Origin: Luteolibacter ambystomatis
Lineage (GTDB): Bacteria; Verrucomicrobiota; Verrucomicrobiia; Verrucomicrobiales; Akkermansiaceae
NCBI RefSeq assembly: GCF_018137965.1
Contig: NZ_CP073100.1
Coordinates: 4,909,754 to 4,973,753, forward strand
Length of the DNA: 64,000 nucleotides
Direction of reading: 5' to 3'
Both the position numbers and the translations under genes were made by a program. This document shows positions 27,036 to 35,969 of this stretch, piece after piece (the stretch's first letter is position 1; every line of letters starts with the position of its first letter). Under the pieces are notes generated by a model. The model saw only the letters and a program-made list of their open reading frames with translations, did not search any database and was not told where the DNA came from.

Positions 27036-27494
27036 ATGGCCCATCACCACCATCACCACTCCAAACCCGCCACCGTCACGGTCCAGGATTTCATCGACCG
27101 CTGCCGGGAAGCCGGACTGCGCCGGACGAAGGCGCTGGAGGAGTTGATCGCCACGCTGTTGGAAAGCGGTCGCCCGATGACCCTGGCGGAGTTGGCGGCA
27201 TCCGAACGCCTCGCCAGCCAGTGCGACAAGGCCACCGTTTTCCGGTTGCTCCAGCGGCTTACGGAAAAGGGATTCGTGCGGCGGCTGGGCCTGCATGAGC
27301 GTGCGGCGTATTTCACGCTGCTCGTGCCGGGGAGGCATCAGGATTACCTCATCTGTACGGAGTGTGGCACCATCGAGCCGGTGAAGGCTCCTTGTCCGGT
27401 GCATGAGCTCGAAGAAGAGATCCGCGTGAAGACGGGCTACAAGAACCTCTATCACGAGCTGGAGTTCTTCGGCGTGTGTCCGAAGTGCGCGTAA
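27036..27494 (+). CDS. Fur-family metal regulator with N-terminal His6
   Basis: This 152-residue protein has the Fur fold: a winged helix (FIDRCREAGLRRTKALEELI, LASQCDKATVFRLLQRLTEKGFVRR) and a dimerisation domain with HQDYLICTECGTIEPV and a closing CPKCA, the two CxxC pairs of the structural zinc site. The regulatory-site His/Glu residues (HELEEEI, KNLYHELEFFG) fit Zur/Fur-type sensors. It begins MAHHHHHHSKP, a run of six natural histidines that may bind metal. The specific metal is undecided; Zur is favoured by the His-rich start, weakly. It is 11 nt after ruvB and convergent with tilS. Confidence 0.87.
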   Translation: MAHHHHHHSKPATVTVQDFIDRCREAGLRRTKALEELIATLLESGRPMTLAELAASERLASQCDKATVFRLLQRLTEKGFVRRLGLHERAAYFTLLVPGRHQDYLICTECGTIEPVKAPCPVHELEEEIRVKTGYKNLYHELEFFGVCPKCA

Positions 27495-27503
27495 CAACGA
27501 ACA

Positions 27504-28457
27504 TCATTCCACCACCATCCGGCCGCCGCGGCGTCGCAGATGACGTCCGCCGGGGAGATTGACGCAGGTGGATTTGTTTTCCGGTTCGAGCAAGGCGGCG
27601 GCTTGTTTGAGCAGCTCGCGGTCGAGATCGCCGATGCCGTTGGAATGGAGGAAACGGAAGATGGCCGCGCGTTGCAGGGCGGGCGGGAGTTCGCGCATCG
27701 CAGGGACATGCAGGCGGCCCTGGGGGTCGAGGACCTTGGCCTTGTCCAGAGCCCAGCCGAGGATTTCATCCTGGTCCTCGCCGGCATCCGCGGCGCGCCA
27801 GAGCGAGGGCACCACGTCGCGGCCGCTGATGAGGGAAAGCTGGGGGATTGCCTCGTGGCGCAGACGGTTGCGGGCGGTGATCGGCTCGGCATTGGAGGCA
27901 TCCTCGCGCCACGGCAGATCGAGTTCGTGGAGATAGCGGCGGAGTTCCCAGCGGCGGACGCCGAGCAGCGGTCGGATCAGCTCCAGCTCGCGGCCTTCCA
28001 CCGTGATCGTCTGGTGCTCGCGCATGCCCTTCGCTCCGTACGATCCGCGTAGTAGATTCCAGAGCACGGTTTCGGCCCGATCGTCGGCGTGGTGGGCGAG
28101 CAGCACGCGCGGACAGCGATGGCGTTTCGCACAGGCGGCGAAGAAGCGGTGGCGCGCCTCGCGGCCGGCGGTCTCGAAGGATTTGCCAGAGGACTCCGCC
28201 AATGCGGCGACATCCTCGGTATCGATCTCACAGGCGAGACCATGGGCGGCACAGAGTTCGGCCACAAATCCGGCATCGAGACTCGCGGTCTGGCCGCGTA
28301 GGCCGTGGTTCAGATGGCAGACGACCAACTTCCGTAAGCCCGCGTTGAGAAGCAGGTGCAGCAGTGCCACGGAATCCGCGCCGCCGGACACGCCGACCAG
28401 AAATTTCTGGGCGTGCGGCGTTTCTTTCAGCCATGGAATCTCCGGCACGTAGGGCAC
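27504..28457 (-). CDS. tilS: tRNA(Ile)-lysidine synthase (short form)
   Basis: This 317-residue enzyme uses ATP to attach lysine to C34 of tRNA-Ile(CAU), letting it read AUA. The PP-loop is VGVSGGADSVALLHLL. CHLNHGLRG, FETAGREARHRFFAAC, LLAHHADDRAETVLWNLLRG, IRPLLGVRR and ARNRLRHEAIPQL are family hallmarks. The start is GTG 28457. It lacks most of the C-terminal domains of E. coli TilS (432 residues), a known shorter architecture; a small residual C-terminal domain is left. It is convergent with the Fur-family gene (9-nt gap). Confidence 0.93.
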   Translation of the reverse strand: MPYVPEIPWLKETPHAQKFLVGVSGGADSVALLHLLLNAGLRKLVVCHLNHGLRGQTASLDAGFVAELCAAHGLACEIDTEDVAALAESSGKSFETAGREARHRFFAACAKRHRCPRVLLAHHADDRAETVLWNLLRGSYGAKGMREHQTITVEGRELELIRPLLGVRRWELRRYLHELDLPWREDASNAEPITARNRLRHEAIPQLSLISGRDVVPSLWRAADAGEDQDEILGWALDKAKVLDPQGRLHVPAMRELPPALQRAAIFRFLHSNGIGDLDRELLKQAAALLEPENKSTCVNLPGGRHLRRRGGRMVVE

Positions 28458-28961
28458 AAGGCGGTTCCTAGCACGCGCCGTCCGGGAGGAACAGGGAAAC
28501 GAACGGCCCGGAACGGGTGAGGGAAAAGGGGCCGAAGAGCCGCTCCGGTGTGCAAAGGCTGTCCATCAAAAATCCGGAGCGGCACGATCTCTTCGGGGGG
28601 AGAACCAGCGTGTTTTCTGCTTTGGGACGGAAGCCACGCGGGTCGAAAAACTGTCTCTCCCCCGGTTGCCATGCCGGGCCGGGCCGCTGCGAAGAGCGGT
28701 GGATCGATCTGGGGTGGGGGGGAGTTGCCGAACGGGGATCAGCCGGACGACAGAAGCACGCTAACTCCTTTCCGGCCGTTGTGCACCCACGTGATCGCGT
28801 AAGCGGATTTCAAATTTGAAATTTCAAATCTCAGAGGGTGGACCGAAACCCCGGTTAAAGGTTCTTCGTCCCGTTGGGACGAGGAAGGTCAGCCCCGACT
28901 TTCCGGAGAATGGGCTCACGCTCTGGAGCCGCCTCCCCATTTCGGTACACGCTCTCGGATT
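28458..28961. other. Gene-free, hairpin-rich interval
   Basis: No supported gene is present. Stable inverted repeats are: an interrupted 17-bp stem at 28532-28596, CCGCT/AGCGG at 28684-28699, an AT-rich palindrome around 28807-28830 built from ATTTCAAAT units, a perfect 7-bp hairpin TCGTCCC-GTT-GGGACGA at 28866-28882, and GGCTC/GAGCC near 28914. The interval lies between the tilS start and the agmatine deiminase stop, so it holds the tilS promoter and the agmatine deiminase 3' end. Confidence 0.6.
28532..28596. other. Long bulged hairpin, candidate structured RNA
   Basis: CCGAAGAG (28532-28539) pairs with CTCTTCGG (28589-28596). CCGCTCCGG (28540-28548) pairs with CCGGAGCGG (28574-28582). A single 6-nt bulge (CACGAT) lies on the 3' side and a 25-nt loop at the top. 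All 17 pairs are canonical. It could be a small RNA, a 5'-UTR element of tilS or a terminator-like structure; no U-tract follows. Confidence 0.55.
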
Positions 28962-29999
28962 TTAGAGGCCTGCCGCGGGCTGCTGCTGCGAGATGCAGTG
29001 CAGCGTCCCTCCCTCCTCGACCAGATCAAGGCAATCAATCCCTGTCACCTCCCGGTCCGGGAAAAGCTCGCGGATCAGTCCCAGCGCGCGGTCATCGTTA
29101 CGGGCCTGGCGGAAGGTCGGGACCAATACGCCGTTGTTCACGATCAGGAAATTCACATAGGATGCCGGCAGCACCGGCAGACGCCAGCCGGGGACTTCGC
29201 AGGCTTCCGGCAGGGCGATTTCCACCACGTCGAAGCCGAAGGACTTCAGCCGCTCCCAGTTGTCCTCCAGCACCGGATGATTCGGCGAGGTACGGTCCTT
29301 CTCGCGGCAGGCGACGATGGTCTTTTCGTTCACGAAGCGCGCGAGGTCGTCGATGTGGCCGTCGGTATCATCGCCTTCGATACCCTGTTTCAGCCAGAGG
29401 ATGTCGGACACGCCGAGGGTATCGCGGAGCTTCTGCTCCATCTGCTCGCGGGACAGATGCGGGTTGCGGTTCGGGTTGAGCAAGACTGCCTCGGTGGTGA
29501 GGAGCTGTCCGCGCCCGTTGATTTCGATGGCACCTCCCTCCAGGATCATTCCGCCTTCGAAGCGCCGCAGGCCGAGCGTGTCCGCGATCCGGCGCGGGAT
29601 GGCATCGTCCAGATCGTAGGGCGGAAACTTGCCGCCCCACGCATTGAAACCCCAATCGGTGATGGCCAGTTCGCCGGTGTCACGGTGCTTCACGAAGATC
29701 GGGCCATGGTCGCGGCACCACACGTCGTTGTGGATGTGGTCGAAGAGTTCAATGTGTTCCGGCACCGCCTTGGCGCGGTTGCAGGCGGCCCGGATGGCGT
29801 TGTGATCGGCGGCGGGCGCATTGATCCGGCACGGCTCATGGCGGGAAATGGCGGCGGCGATCTCCGCGAATTTCGCCCAGATCAGATCGCGCTTGCTGCC
29901 ACCCCAGTGGCGCGGGTCATCGACGGGCCAGGAAAGCCACACGGCTTGCTGGCGGGTCCATTCGGCGGGCATCGAGAATCCAAGGTCGGCGGCGGTCAC
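28962..29999 (-). CDS. aguA: Agmatine deiminase
   Basis: This 345-residue enzyme of the peptidyl-arginine deiminase fold is predicted to hydrolyse agmatine to N-carbamoylputrescine and ammonia. GTG 29999 was chosen because VTAADLGFSMPAEW matches the usual family start; an upstream ATG at 30080 would add 27 unrelated residues. Active-site segments include WLSWP, DVWCRDHGPIFV, FEGGMILEGGAIEING, EGDDTDGHIDDLARF and the nucleophile Cys in EEGGTLHCISQQQPA near the C-terminus. With N-carbamoylputrescine amidase, not seen here, it would feed polyamine synthesis. It is a single gene. Confidence 0.93.
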   Translation of the reverse strand: MTAADLGFSMPAEWTRQQAVWLSWPVDDPRHWGGSKRDLIWAKFAEIAAAISRHEPCRINAPAADHNAIRAACNRAKAVPEHIELFDHIHNDVWCRDHGPIFVKHRDTGELAITDWGFNAWGGKFPPYDLDDAIPRRIADTLGLRRFEGGMILEGGAIEINGRGQLLTTEAVLLNPNRNPHLSREQMEQKLRDTLGVSDILWLKQGIEGDDTDGHIDDLARFVNEKTIVACREKDRTSPNHPVLEDNWERLKSFGFDVVEIALPEACEVPGWRLPVLPASYVNFLIVNNGVLVPTFRQARNDDRALGLIRELFPDREVTGIDCLDLVEEGGTLHCISQQQPAAGL

Positions 30000-30142
30000 G
30001 CCGGGAGATTCCGGCCGGGAGCTGTCGTTGCCAAGTTCCAACGGCTCCCGGATTGGCAGAACGCCCACGCTTTCTGCCAATCTCGCAAACCCGCAAGAAT
30101 GTTGGGGACTGTGACGTTCCAGCCACGTAATTTTTTGCGATC

Positions 30143-31342
30143 ATGAAACGACGTGGATTCCTTGGAAGTGTGACGGGTGGAGTGGTGGCCGGCGCGGCAG
30201 GTTTGACACGCGCGGCGGAGACGGATTCCCCCAAGGCGGCAGCCGGGACGCTGGTCACGACACCTGCTGTGCACATGGCCCCACGTGCCGATGGTCTGGA
30301 AGTGGTGTGGGCCGTCAGCCGTCTTTCGCGTGGTTGGGTGGAGTGGAAGGGGGCCGATGGCGCAACCGGCAAGGCTCATGAGGACGCATTCGGATTCGTG
30401 CCGCAGGGCGACCGCATCGTGCGTGTCCGCGTGTCCGGATTGAAGCCCGGCGCGAAGTATCAACTGCGTGCGGTGACCGAATCCGGTGATGCCACGCCGG
30501 TCCGTGAGGAAAGCCCGTGGAAGGAATTCCGATCGCTCGATGGCAAGGCGGACTCCACCAAATTCGTGGTGTGGAATGACACCCACCAGAATGATGAAAC
30601 CATCAAGCGCCTGCATGAGGCCACTCCGGCCGCGGATTTCCTGCTGTGGAATGGCGATACCTGCAACAACTGGATCACGGAGGATCTTCTGGTGCCGACC
30701 CTGCTCAAGCCGGCGGGCCAGGACGTGAGCGCAGGCCGCCCGATGTTCGTCGTGTGGGGCAACCATGACGTTCGGGGCAAGTGGGCTTTCAAGATGCCGG
30801 AACTCATCGCTACGCCCAGTGACCGTCCGTTCTACGCCTTCCGTAGTGGTCCGGTGGCCTGCATCTGCCTGCATACGGGTGAGGACAAGCCCGATGATCA
30901 TCCCAGCTTCGGCGGGCGCGTGGCCTTCGAGCCGCTGCGCGCACAACAGGCGGAGTGGATGAAGAAGGTGATCGAGCAACCCGAGTTCAAGAACGCTCCG
31001 TACCGCGTGGTGTTCTGCCACATCCCGCTGCGCTGGACGCAGGAGAAACCGAAGGACTACGCGGGCGGTGGATACGATGACTACAGCGGATTCAGCCGCG
31101 ACGCCTGGCACGACGTGCTGGTGAAATGGAAGACGCAGATCGTGATCTCCGGCCACACCCACCGTACGGCGTGGATTCCGGGCACAAAGGAGTTCCCCTA
31201 CGCGCAGCTGGTCGGCGGTGGCCCGAAGCCCCAGGCGGCGACATTCATCGAAGGCTCCGCTGACAAAGCCGGACTGAAGTTCGTGATGAAGGATTTGGAT
31301 GGCAAGGTACTCCAGGAGGCGGCCTTCAAAGCTCTCGCGTGA
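30143..31342 (+). CDS. Tat-exported metallophosphoesterase
   Basis: This 399-residue protein has a twin-arginine leader (MKRRGFLGSVTGGVVAGAAG). A fibronectin-like beta domain (about 35-140, with RVRVSGLKPGAKYQLRAV) comes next, as in purple acid phosphatases. A calcineurin-like phosphoesterase domain has motifs WNDTHQN, LLWNGDTCNN, WGNHDVRG, VVFCHIPL and VISGHTHRTAW. The first motif has Asp-Thr-His in place of Asp-X-His and is complete. It should be a periplasmic or outer-surface phosphatase with a two-metal centre; substrate unknown. It is divergent from the agmatine deiminase gene. Confidence 0.88.
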   Translation: MKRRGFLGSVTGGVVAGAAGLTRAAETDSPKAAAGTLVTTPAVHMAPRADGLEVVWAVSRLSRGWVEWKGADGATGKAHEDAFGFVPQGDRIVRVRVSGLKPGAKYQLRAVTESGDATPVREESPWKEFRSLDGKADSTKFVVWNDTHQNDETIKRLHEATPAADFLLWNGDTCNNWITEDLLVPTLLKPAGQDVSAGRPMFVVWGNHDVRGKWAFKMPELIATPSDRPFYAFRSGPVACICLHTGEDKPDDHPSFGGRVAFEPLRAQQAEWMKKVIEQPEFKNAPYRVVFCHIPLRWTQEKPKDYAGGGYDDYSGFSRDAWHDVLVKWKTQIVISGHTHRTAWIPGTKEFPYAQLVGGGPKPQAATFIEGSADKAGLKFVMKDLDGKVLQEAAFKALA

Positions 31343-31442
31343 ACCATTGAAATCCCCGCATGTCTCCGGCACATAGCCAAGGGGACAGGCGGCGGGCATG
31401 GCCTACGCTTGGAACAAGCTCAGGCCGCTCGCCCGGTTGCAT

Positions 31443-31781
31443 TCACTTCCGGAACATGAAGAACACCGCGCCAGCCAGGCACAGCCCGGCGTAGGCGTAG
31501 TTCCATGTCAGCTTCTCCTTCATGAAGAAGACCGCGAAGGGCACGAACAGCGACAGCGTGATCACTTCCTGGATGATCTTGAGCTGTGCGGTGGTGAAGA
31601 CCTCGGAGCCGATGCGGTTGGCGGGCACTTGGAAGAGATATTCGAAGAGCGCCACACCCCATGAAATGAACGCGGCGATCCACCACGGCTTGCTCTTCAG
31701 CTCCTTCAGGTGGCCGTACCACGCGAAGGTCATAAACACGTTCGAGACGCAAAGCAGCAGGATCGTTCGCAGGCCGGGCAT
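31443..31781 (-). CDS. DUF486 family small membrane protein
   Basis: This 112-residue membrane protein starts at ATG 31781, aligning with the usual DUF486 start (GLRTILLLCVSNVFMTFAWYGHLK). Four membrane segments are seen: residues about 4-20, a middle WWIAAFISWGVALFEYLFQVPANRIG segment, a third around IQEVITLSLFVPFAVFFM, and the last at the C-terminus. DUF486 proteins resemble half-size EamA/DMT transporters and have no assigned substrate. It ends convergently with the phosphoesterase gene, 100 nt away. Confidence 0.88.
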   Translation of the reverse strand: MPGLRTILLLCVSNVFMTFAWYGHLKELKSKPWWIAAFISWGVALFEYLFQVPANRIGSEVFTTAQLKIIQEVITLSLFVPFAVFFMKEKLTWNYAYAGLCLAGAVFFMFRK

Positions 31782-31820
31782 GCCGCAGCGATACGGCGGC
31801 ATGTCCGGGTTCGCAAGCCG

Positions 31821-33056
31821 TCACTGGCAGCAGTGGATCGTGCGTGTGCAGCTATCCACCTCCTGCGGAGCGACTTCTGTTGGAGCGGGGCCGGCCGCTA
31901 CGGGTGTCAGCATCGCCGGAGGAACCGCGGGATTGGTATTGAGCCGATAGAAGGCCTTTCCGGTTGGCGGGGTCGCATCCGTGTAGTTCTGGATCGTGCC
32001 GTTGCCGGTGCGGGTGACCAGTGTTGTCCAGCCTCCTGCCGCCAAGGTGGTGCTGCGCTCGAGGCGGTAGGTGAAGGTGGAGGTGGTGGCCCAGGTGAAA
32101 TTCACCGGGCCTGTTTTCGGTTTCACGTTCGCGGCGATCCATTTCAGCGGCGGAGCCATCTGCCAACCGATGTCCTTCAGGGCTGCCAGGTCCAGATCCG
32201 TCATGGCCTTGTGATACTGCCCCACGGAGCAAAGGCCGGGGTCCATCAATGCGATCTGGGCGAACCCATGGGGTGCTCCGAAGCTGCCGTAGGCTTTGCT
32301 CAGGATGTTGTCCGGATTCGTGGGATCATATCCATCCGGATACTCGCAGGTGGCATCGTCCCGCCAGTGGTAGCCACCGGATTCCAAAGGAACATTGCTG
32401 CCGTAGGTGGCGGTCGAGTTGGTTCCCGTGAAAACACCTCCGGAAACCTTGGCTTGCCAGGATGGCGCGGTACCGATGCCGAGCAGATGGCCCAGTTCAT
32501 GAAGTGCGATGGAGATGAACGGCGACAGATCCTCGTCATTGGTCGTGGTGGAGAAATTCCAATCCAAGGTATTGTCGAAGGTGATCATGCCTCCCCACGG
32601 ACCGAAGTCGGTCTTCGGGCTGGCCAAGGCTCCGGCCTGCCCCCGTGAGTTGACCAGATTCGCCCAGCCGGAACTACCGCTGAGACTGTAACCGCCAGGA
32701 CCACCGTAACCGGCGGCCCCACCCAGAGGGCGTCCGCCCGCATAGACGATGATGGTGTCCGCGGGAACGACCAGATTCGGAATGTTGGTCTGGACCCCGG
32801 TGCCCGGGTGGACGATCACCGCCGTCCATGAGTTGCCCGCCGGCCATTCGCTTTTGTCGATGCGTGACAGGTTGTCGTGAAGAACCGTTTGGTAAAAGTC
32901 CGCGGCGGCTCGCAGCGCGGCTTTCGCCCCCGGTTGGTTGAAGAAGCCGTTGGTGTCGTAGGTGTAGTCGAGTTTGATCTCCAGAGCGTGGCTCGGGAGG
33001 GCCGCTCCGAGGAGAACGGCGAGGATACCAGGGACAGCAGGTTTGTAAGGGTGCAC
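31821..33056 (-). CDS. Secreted metzincin-like protein with C-terminal beta domain
   Basis: This 411-residue protein from GTG 33056 has a signal peptide ending near ALPSHA. A zinc-protease helix ALHELGHLLGIGTAPSW sits near residue 190 and gives the two His and the Glu of HExxH with a following Gly. The third ligand of classical metzincins is not at its usual place, so activity is uncertain. The region around it (YDTNGFFNQPGAKAALRAAADFY at the start, LMDPGLCSVG later) matches a family of exported matrix-degrading-like proteins in this phylum. The last 100 residues form a beta domain (FTYRLERSTTLAAGGWTTLV ... AFYRLNTN) related to the C-terminal domains of other secreted proteins here. Confidence 0.75.
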   Translation of the reverse strand: MHPYKPAVPGILAVLLGAALPSHALEIKLDYTYDTNGFFNQPGAKAALRAAADFYQTVLHDNLSRIDKSEWPAGNSWTAVIVHPGTGVQTNIPNLVVPADTIIVYAGGRPLGGAAGYGGPGGYSLSGSSGWANLVNSRGQAGALASPKTDFGPWGGMITFDNTLDWNFSTTTNDEDLSPFISIALHELGHLLGIGTAPSWQAKVSGGVFTGTNSTATYGSNVPLESGGYHWRDDATCEYPDGYDPTNPDNILSKAYGSFGAPHGFAQIALMDPGLCSVGQYHKAMTDLDLAALKDIGWQMAPPLKWIAANVKPKTGPVNFTWATTSTFTYRLERSTTLAAGGWTTLVTRTGNGTIQNYTDATPPTGKAFYRLNTNPAVPPAMLTPVAAGPAPTEVAPQEVDSCTRTIHCCQ

Positions 33057-33151
33057 GGACCATCAAGCACCACGAAAGCGTGCCTCGGTCGAGACGCAAA
33101 CGGTGGGATTGCCGTCACACGCGCGAAGACGTGTGGGAAGAGTGGCCGATT

Positions 33152-33910
33152 TTACATCTTCCAGTGCTCCGCCACCCACGGTGCGGGCAGCACGCGGTGA
33201 TGGATGCGCTTGCCCTTGTGGCCCTTCGGCGCGTCCACCGGATCGGGGTGGCCATGGAAGACGAGGAATTTCGCGCCCTTTGGCTTGCGCGGCGCGATGA
33301 AGAGATTCAACGGGAAAGTCGGGCGGCAATGGCGCTTGAACGAGGCCACCCATTCCTCCGGCCACCAGTATTTCTCCTTCATCGCATAGGTGAGGAAGGC
33401 CTGCTCGGTCTGGAATTTCGAGCGGTCGTCGGCATCCTCGATCTCGCGGATGAAGGTCTGGTAGATGTAGTCGGACTTGCCCGCGTCGAAGCGGAAGATG
33501 GAGGAGTTCCCGATGTCCGGGCGGCCGCGGGTGATCTGCTTCCGGGCCTCGATCCAGTTGTGGATGATGCAGTTCTTCCCCGGCTGGTAGTCGAAGAAGC
33601 AGTCGATGTCCTCGAGTATCACCAGGTCGAGATCGAGGAACATCGTCGGGCCTTCCAGGTTGGCGAAGCCGTCCTTGGTGAGCACCAGCTTCATGAAAAC
33701 ATTCGGCCACTTCGCCTGCTTGATGCCCGGGTTTTCCGGGAAGGGAACGGTCTCCACCTCCGGCAGCAGGTCGGTGGTATCGTCCGTGATGCAGAGGAAG
33801 CGGAAGGGCCGCTTCAGGTGCCGCTGCAGCGAGCGGAACAGGATGTTCACGTAGGGGGCCGGATAACGGGTGCCCCATTTCATGCAGACGATATTGACGG
33901 AGGACGACAC
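33152..33910 (-). CDS. GT8-like glycosyltransferase
   Basis: This 252-residue protein from GTG 33910 has a single GT-A-type domain: VNIVCMKWGTRYPAPYVNIL at the start, then TMFLDLDLVILEDI with the DxD metal motif, and FLVFHGHPDP near the end, where a His is typical for GT8/GT32-like enzymes. There is no membrane segment. It is the last gene of a four-gene minus-strand run that starts with an LpxL-like acyltransferase, so it probably adds a sugar to an envelope glycolipid; donor and acceptor are unknown. It is 35 nt downstream of the GT4 gene. Confidence 0.8.
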   Translation of the reverse strand: MSSSVNIVCMKWGTRYPAPYVNILFRSLQRHLKRPFRFLCITDDTTDLLPEVETVPFPENPGIKQAKWPNVFMKLVLTKDGFANLEGPTMFLDLDLVILEDIDCFFDYQPGKNCIIHNWIEARKQITRGRPDIGNSSIFRFDAGKSDYIYQTFIREIEDADDRSKFQTEQAFLTYAMKEKYWWPEEWVASFKRHCRPTFPLNLFIAPRKPKGAKFLVFHGHPDPVDAPKGHKGKRIHHRVLPAPWVAEHWKM

Positions 33911-33945
33911 GGGAAAGCGGTGCGGATTGGCGGGAAAGGGTGGCC

Positions 33946-35052
33946 TCAGGGGCGCGGGGTGGCGAGGAGTTCCTGATACACGCCGACGGTTTGGTCCAGC
34001 ATGCGTTGCAAGGTGAACGGATGGGAAGCCGGAACCTGCGGGCGGTGATCAAGGAAGCTACGGACCACCGAGGAGGCCTTGGCGGTGTCTCGCGGCGGAA
34101 TTTTCCCTGCAGGGAAAAGCTCCTCAAGCTGCTCGCCCACGCCGCCATGGTCGTAACCGGCCACCGGCACGCCCAGCGAGAGCGCCTCCAGCGTGGTGCG
34201 CCCGAAGGACTCCGGCTGGCTGGTGAGGGAAAGCACCACGTCCGAGATCGCGAGGATGTTTTTCAGGTCCGAGCGGTTGCCGGTGAAGGTCACCTGCCGG
34301 TGCAGGCCGGAGGCATCCGCCAGCGCCTGGATTTCAGCGAGGTAGGCCTGTTTGCGGGGATGAGCCCCCCCGGCGATCACGCCGTGGATTTGAGGGTCGT
34401 TGAGCGAGCCGAGGATTTTCAGGAAATCCTCGTGACCCTTCAGCCGGGTGATGCGTCCGGGCAGGGTGACGAGCTTCTTGCCGCGGGTATCGGGAAAATC
34501 CGTCTCGAACTTTTTCCGCCAGTCCTCCGGCGGCTGCCAGCCGTGCGGGTAGTCCACCGGGTCGACACCACGATGGATCACCCGCAGCTTGTCCGGCCGG
34601 GCGCGCGGATAGTGGTCGATCACGAACTGGCGGATGCTGTCCGAGACACAGATCACACGCTCGCCGCAGGTCATGATCTCCGACCAGCGGTTCACGGAAT
34701 TGAAGCCATGCACGGTGGTGACCAGCCGTGGCCGCGTCTGCGGGTCCATCTTCCGCCAAGCCAGCCATGCCACCCAGGCGGGGACGCGCGAGCGCAGGTG
34801 CAGGATGTCCGGCTTCTCTTCCTCCAGCCATTTGCGGAGCTTCGGCACCATCCGCAGCGTCGTCAGGCGCTTGCGGCCGATCGGCCACGCGAGGTGCCGG
34901 GAGCCTTCGTATTCGAGGGTATCCACCATCCGGCCGCCGCCGGAAATGACGATCGACTCGTGCCCGTGGGTTGCGAGGTGGCGTGCCAGTTCCAGCGTGC
35001 CGCGTTCGACGCCACCACTGTCCAGCTCCGGTAACAATTGGACGACCTTCAT
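33946..35052 (-). CDS. Family 4 glycosyltransferase
   Basis: This 368-residue GT-B enzyme starts at ATG 35052, whose ATGA overlaps the stop of the ELM1-like gene. The N-terminal half has LLPELDSGGVERGTLELARHL and the acceptor-site region TTVHGFNSVN. The C-terminal half has the nucleotide-sugar site: LPGRITRLKGHEDFL, DVVLSLTSQPESFGRTTLEALSLGVPVAGYDHGGVGE, where the E-x7-E motif is complete. It is likely to transfer a hexose to a lipid A or core-like acceptor on the inner face of the membrane; this is inferred from the neighbouring LpxL-like gene. Confidence 0.9.
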   Translation of the reverse strand: MKVVQLLPELDSGGVERGTLELARHLATHGHESIVISGGGRMVDTLEYEGSRHLAWPIGRKRLTTLRMVPKLRKWLEEEKPDILHLRSRVPAWVAWLAWRKMDPQTRPRLVTTVHGFNSVNRWSEIMTCGERVICVSDSIRQFVIDHYPRARPDKLRVIHRGVDPVDYPHGWQPPEDWRKKFETDFPDTRGKKLVTLPGRITRLKGHEDFLKILGSLNDPQIHGVIAGGAHPRKQAYLAEIQALADASGLHRQVTFTGNRSDLKNILAISDVVLSLTSQPESFGRTTLEALSLGVPVAGYDHGGVGEQLEELFPAGKIPPRDTAKASSVVRSFLDHRPQVPASHPFTLQRMLDQTVGVYQELLATPRP

Positions 35053-35969
35053 CTCGCCTGCGGATACCATCGTTCCAAGATCAGCGCGGCGCAACGGTCC
35101 GCTTCGCGAAGCGCTCGCGCCGGGGGCGGCAGGGTGCCGGTCCTGCTCCAGCTTTCAAAAGGGGTCGCGAGTCCATCCTCGACCAGTTGGTCGATGCCGC
35201 GGGCGACGCGGCCGGATTTCTTGCGTGGCACCGGCAGCAGGCCGACGCGCGCGCCACTGCTGAGGGATTCGTAAATCATGGAAATGCTGTCCTCGGTCAC
35301 CCACACCTCCGCGGAACCGGCGAGGCGCGCGGGCAACCAGGCGCGGTCGGTTTCCTCATGAGGGAAGAGTTCGATATGTGGAAAACGTGCCCGGATCTCG
35401 TCGCGTACGCCTTCCGGAGTCCGGCGGGAATCGGTGAGCGCCCAGCTTTGGCCGGGATTGGCGGCGGTGATGCGGCCGATGGCATCCAGCGTGACGGTGG
35501 AATCCCAGCCATGGGTGGACGAGGGGCCGCCGAGCAGGACTAGTCCGCCGGAACGGGTTGGCTTTTCGCTGTGCCGCACCCGATTCAGCGCGCCCACGGT
35601 GGGGACGACATTGTCCCCGGGGATACCGCCGTGCAGGTCATGTTGCGGCACCAGACAGAGATCGAAAAGCCCACAGGGCAGGCTCGGTTTCATCAGCACC
35701 ACACACGGCGTGCCGGTGCGGCGGGCCAAGCCGATCATGGCCACGTGGGTGGCGTGGCCGGCCCCCACGACCAGACCGGGTGTTCCCAAGCCGTGGGTTT
35801 GGCGGAAGGCGCTCTTCAGCCGCGCAATGGGCCCTTTCACCCCGGACAGGTCGATCCGATGCACGGTGACGGCCAAGCGGCGGCCGATGGCCTCGATCAG
35901 GCCGAGCGATTGGTTTTCGTGGCCCGGCTTGCCGTCGGCCAGTTGCCAGATGTCGAGGGAGTCGTTCAC
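35049..35969 (-). CDS. ELM1/COG3660-family protein
   Basis: This 306-residue protein starts at GTG 35969, overlapping the stop of the acyltransferase gene (GTGA). It belongs to the family related to plant ELM1 (COG3660): IWQLADGKPGHENQSLGL at the start is diagnostic, followed by VVGAGHATHVAMIGLARR, LVLLGGPSSTHGWD and WVTEDSISMIYESLSSGARVGLLPVP, a GT-B-like nucleotide-binding region. Bacterial members frequently lie beside lipid A and glycosyltransferase genes, and a glycosyltransferase-like role is likely. Both ends overlap its neighbours by 4 nt, strong evidence for one operon. Confidence 0.85.
   Translation of the reverse strand: MNDSLDIWQLADGKPGHENQSLGLIEAIGRRLAVTVHRIDLSGVKGPIARLKSAFRQTHGLGTPGLVVGAGHATHVAMIGLARRTGTPCVVLMKPSLPCGLFDLCLVPQHDLHGGIPGDNVVPTVGALNRVRHSEKPTRSGGLVLLGGPSSTHGWDSTVTLDAIGRITAANPGQSWALTDSRRTPEGVRDEIRARFPHIELFPHEETDRAWLPARLAGSAEVWVTEDSISMIYESLSSGARVGLLPVPRKKSGRVARGIDQLVEDGLATPFESWSRTGTLPPPARALREADRCAALILERWYPQAR

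Noticed and set aside
27036-27068. The His6 start as vector contamination
   Set aside because: The frame is continuous with a native Fur-family gene, preceded directly by the end of ruvB with no cloning-site or vector sequence. Raw reads would settle it.
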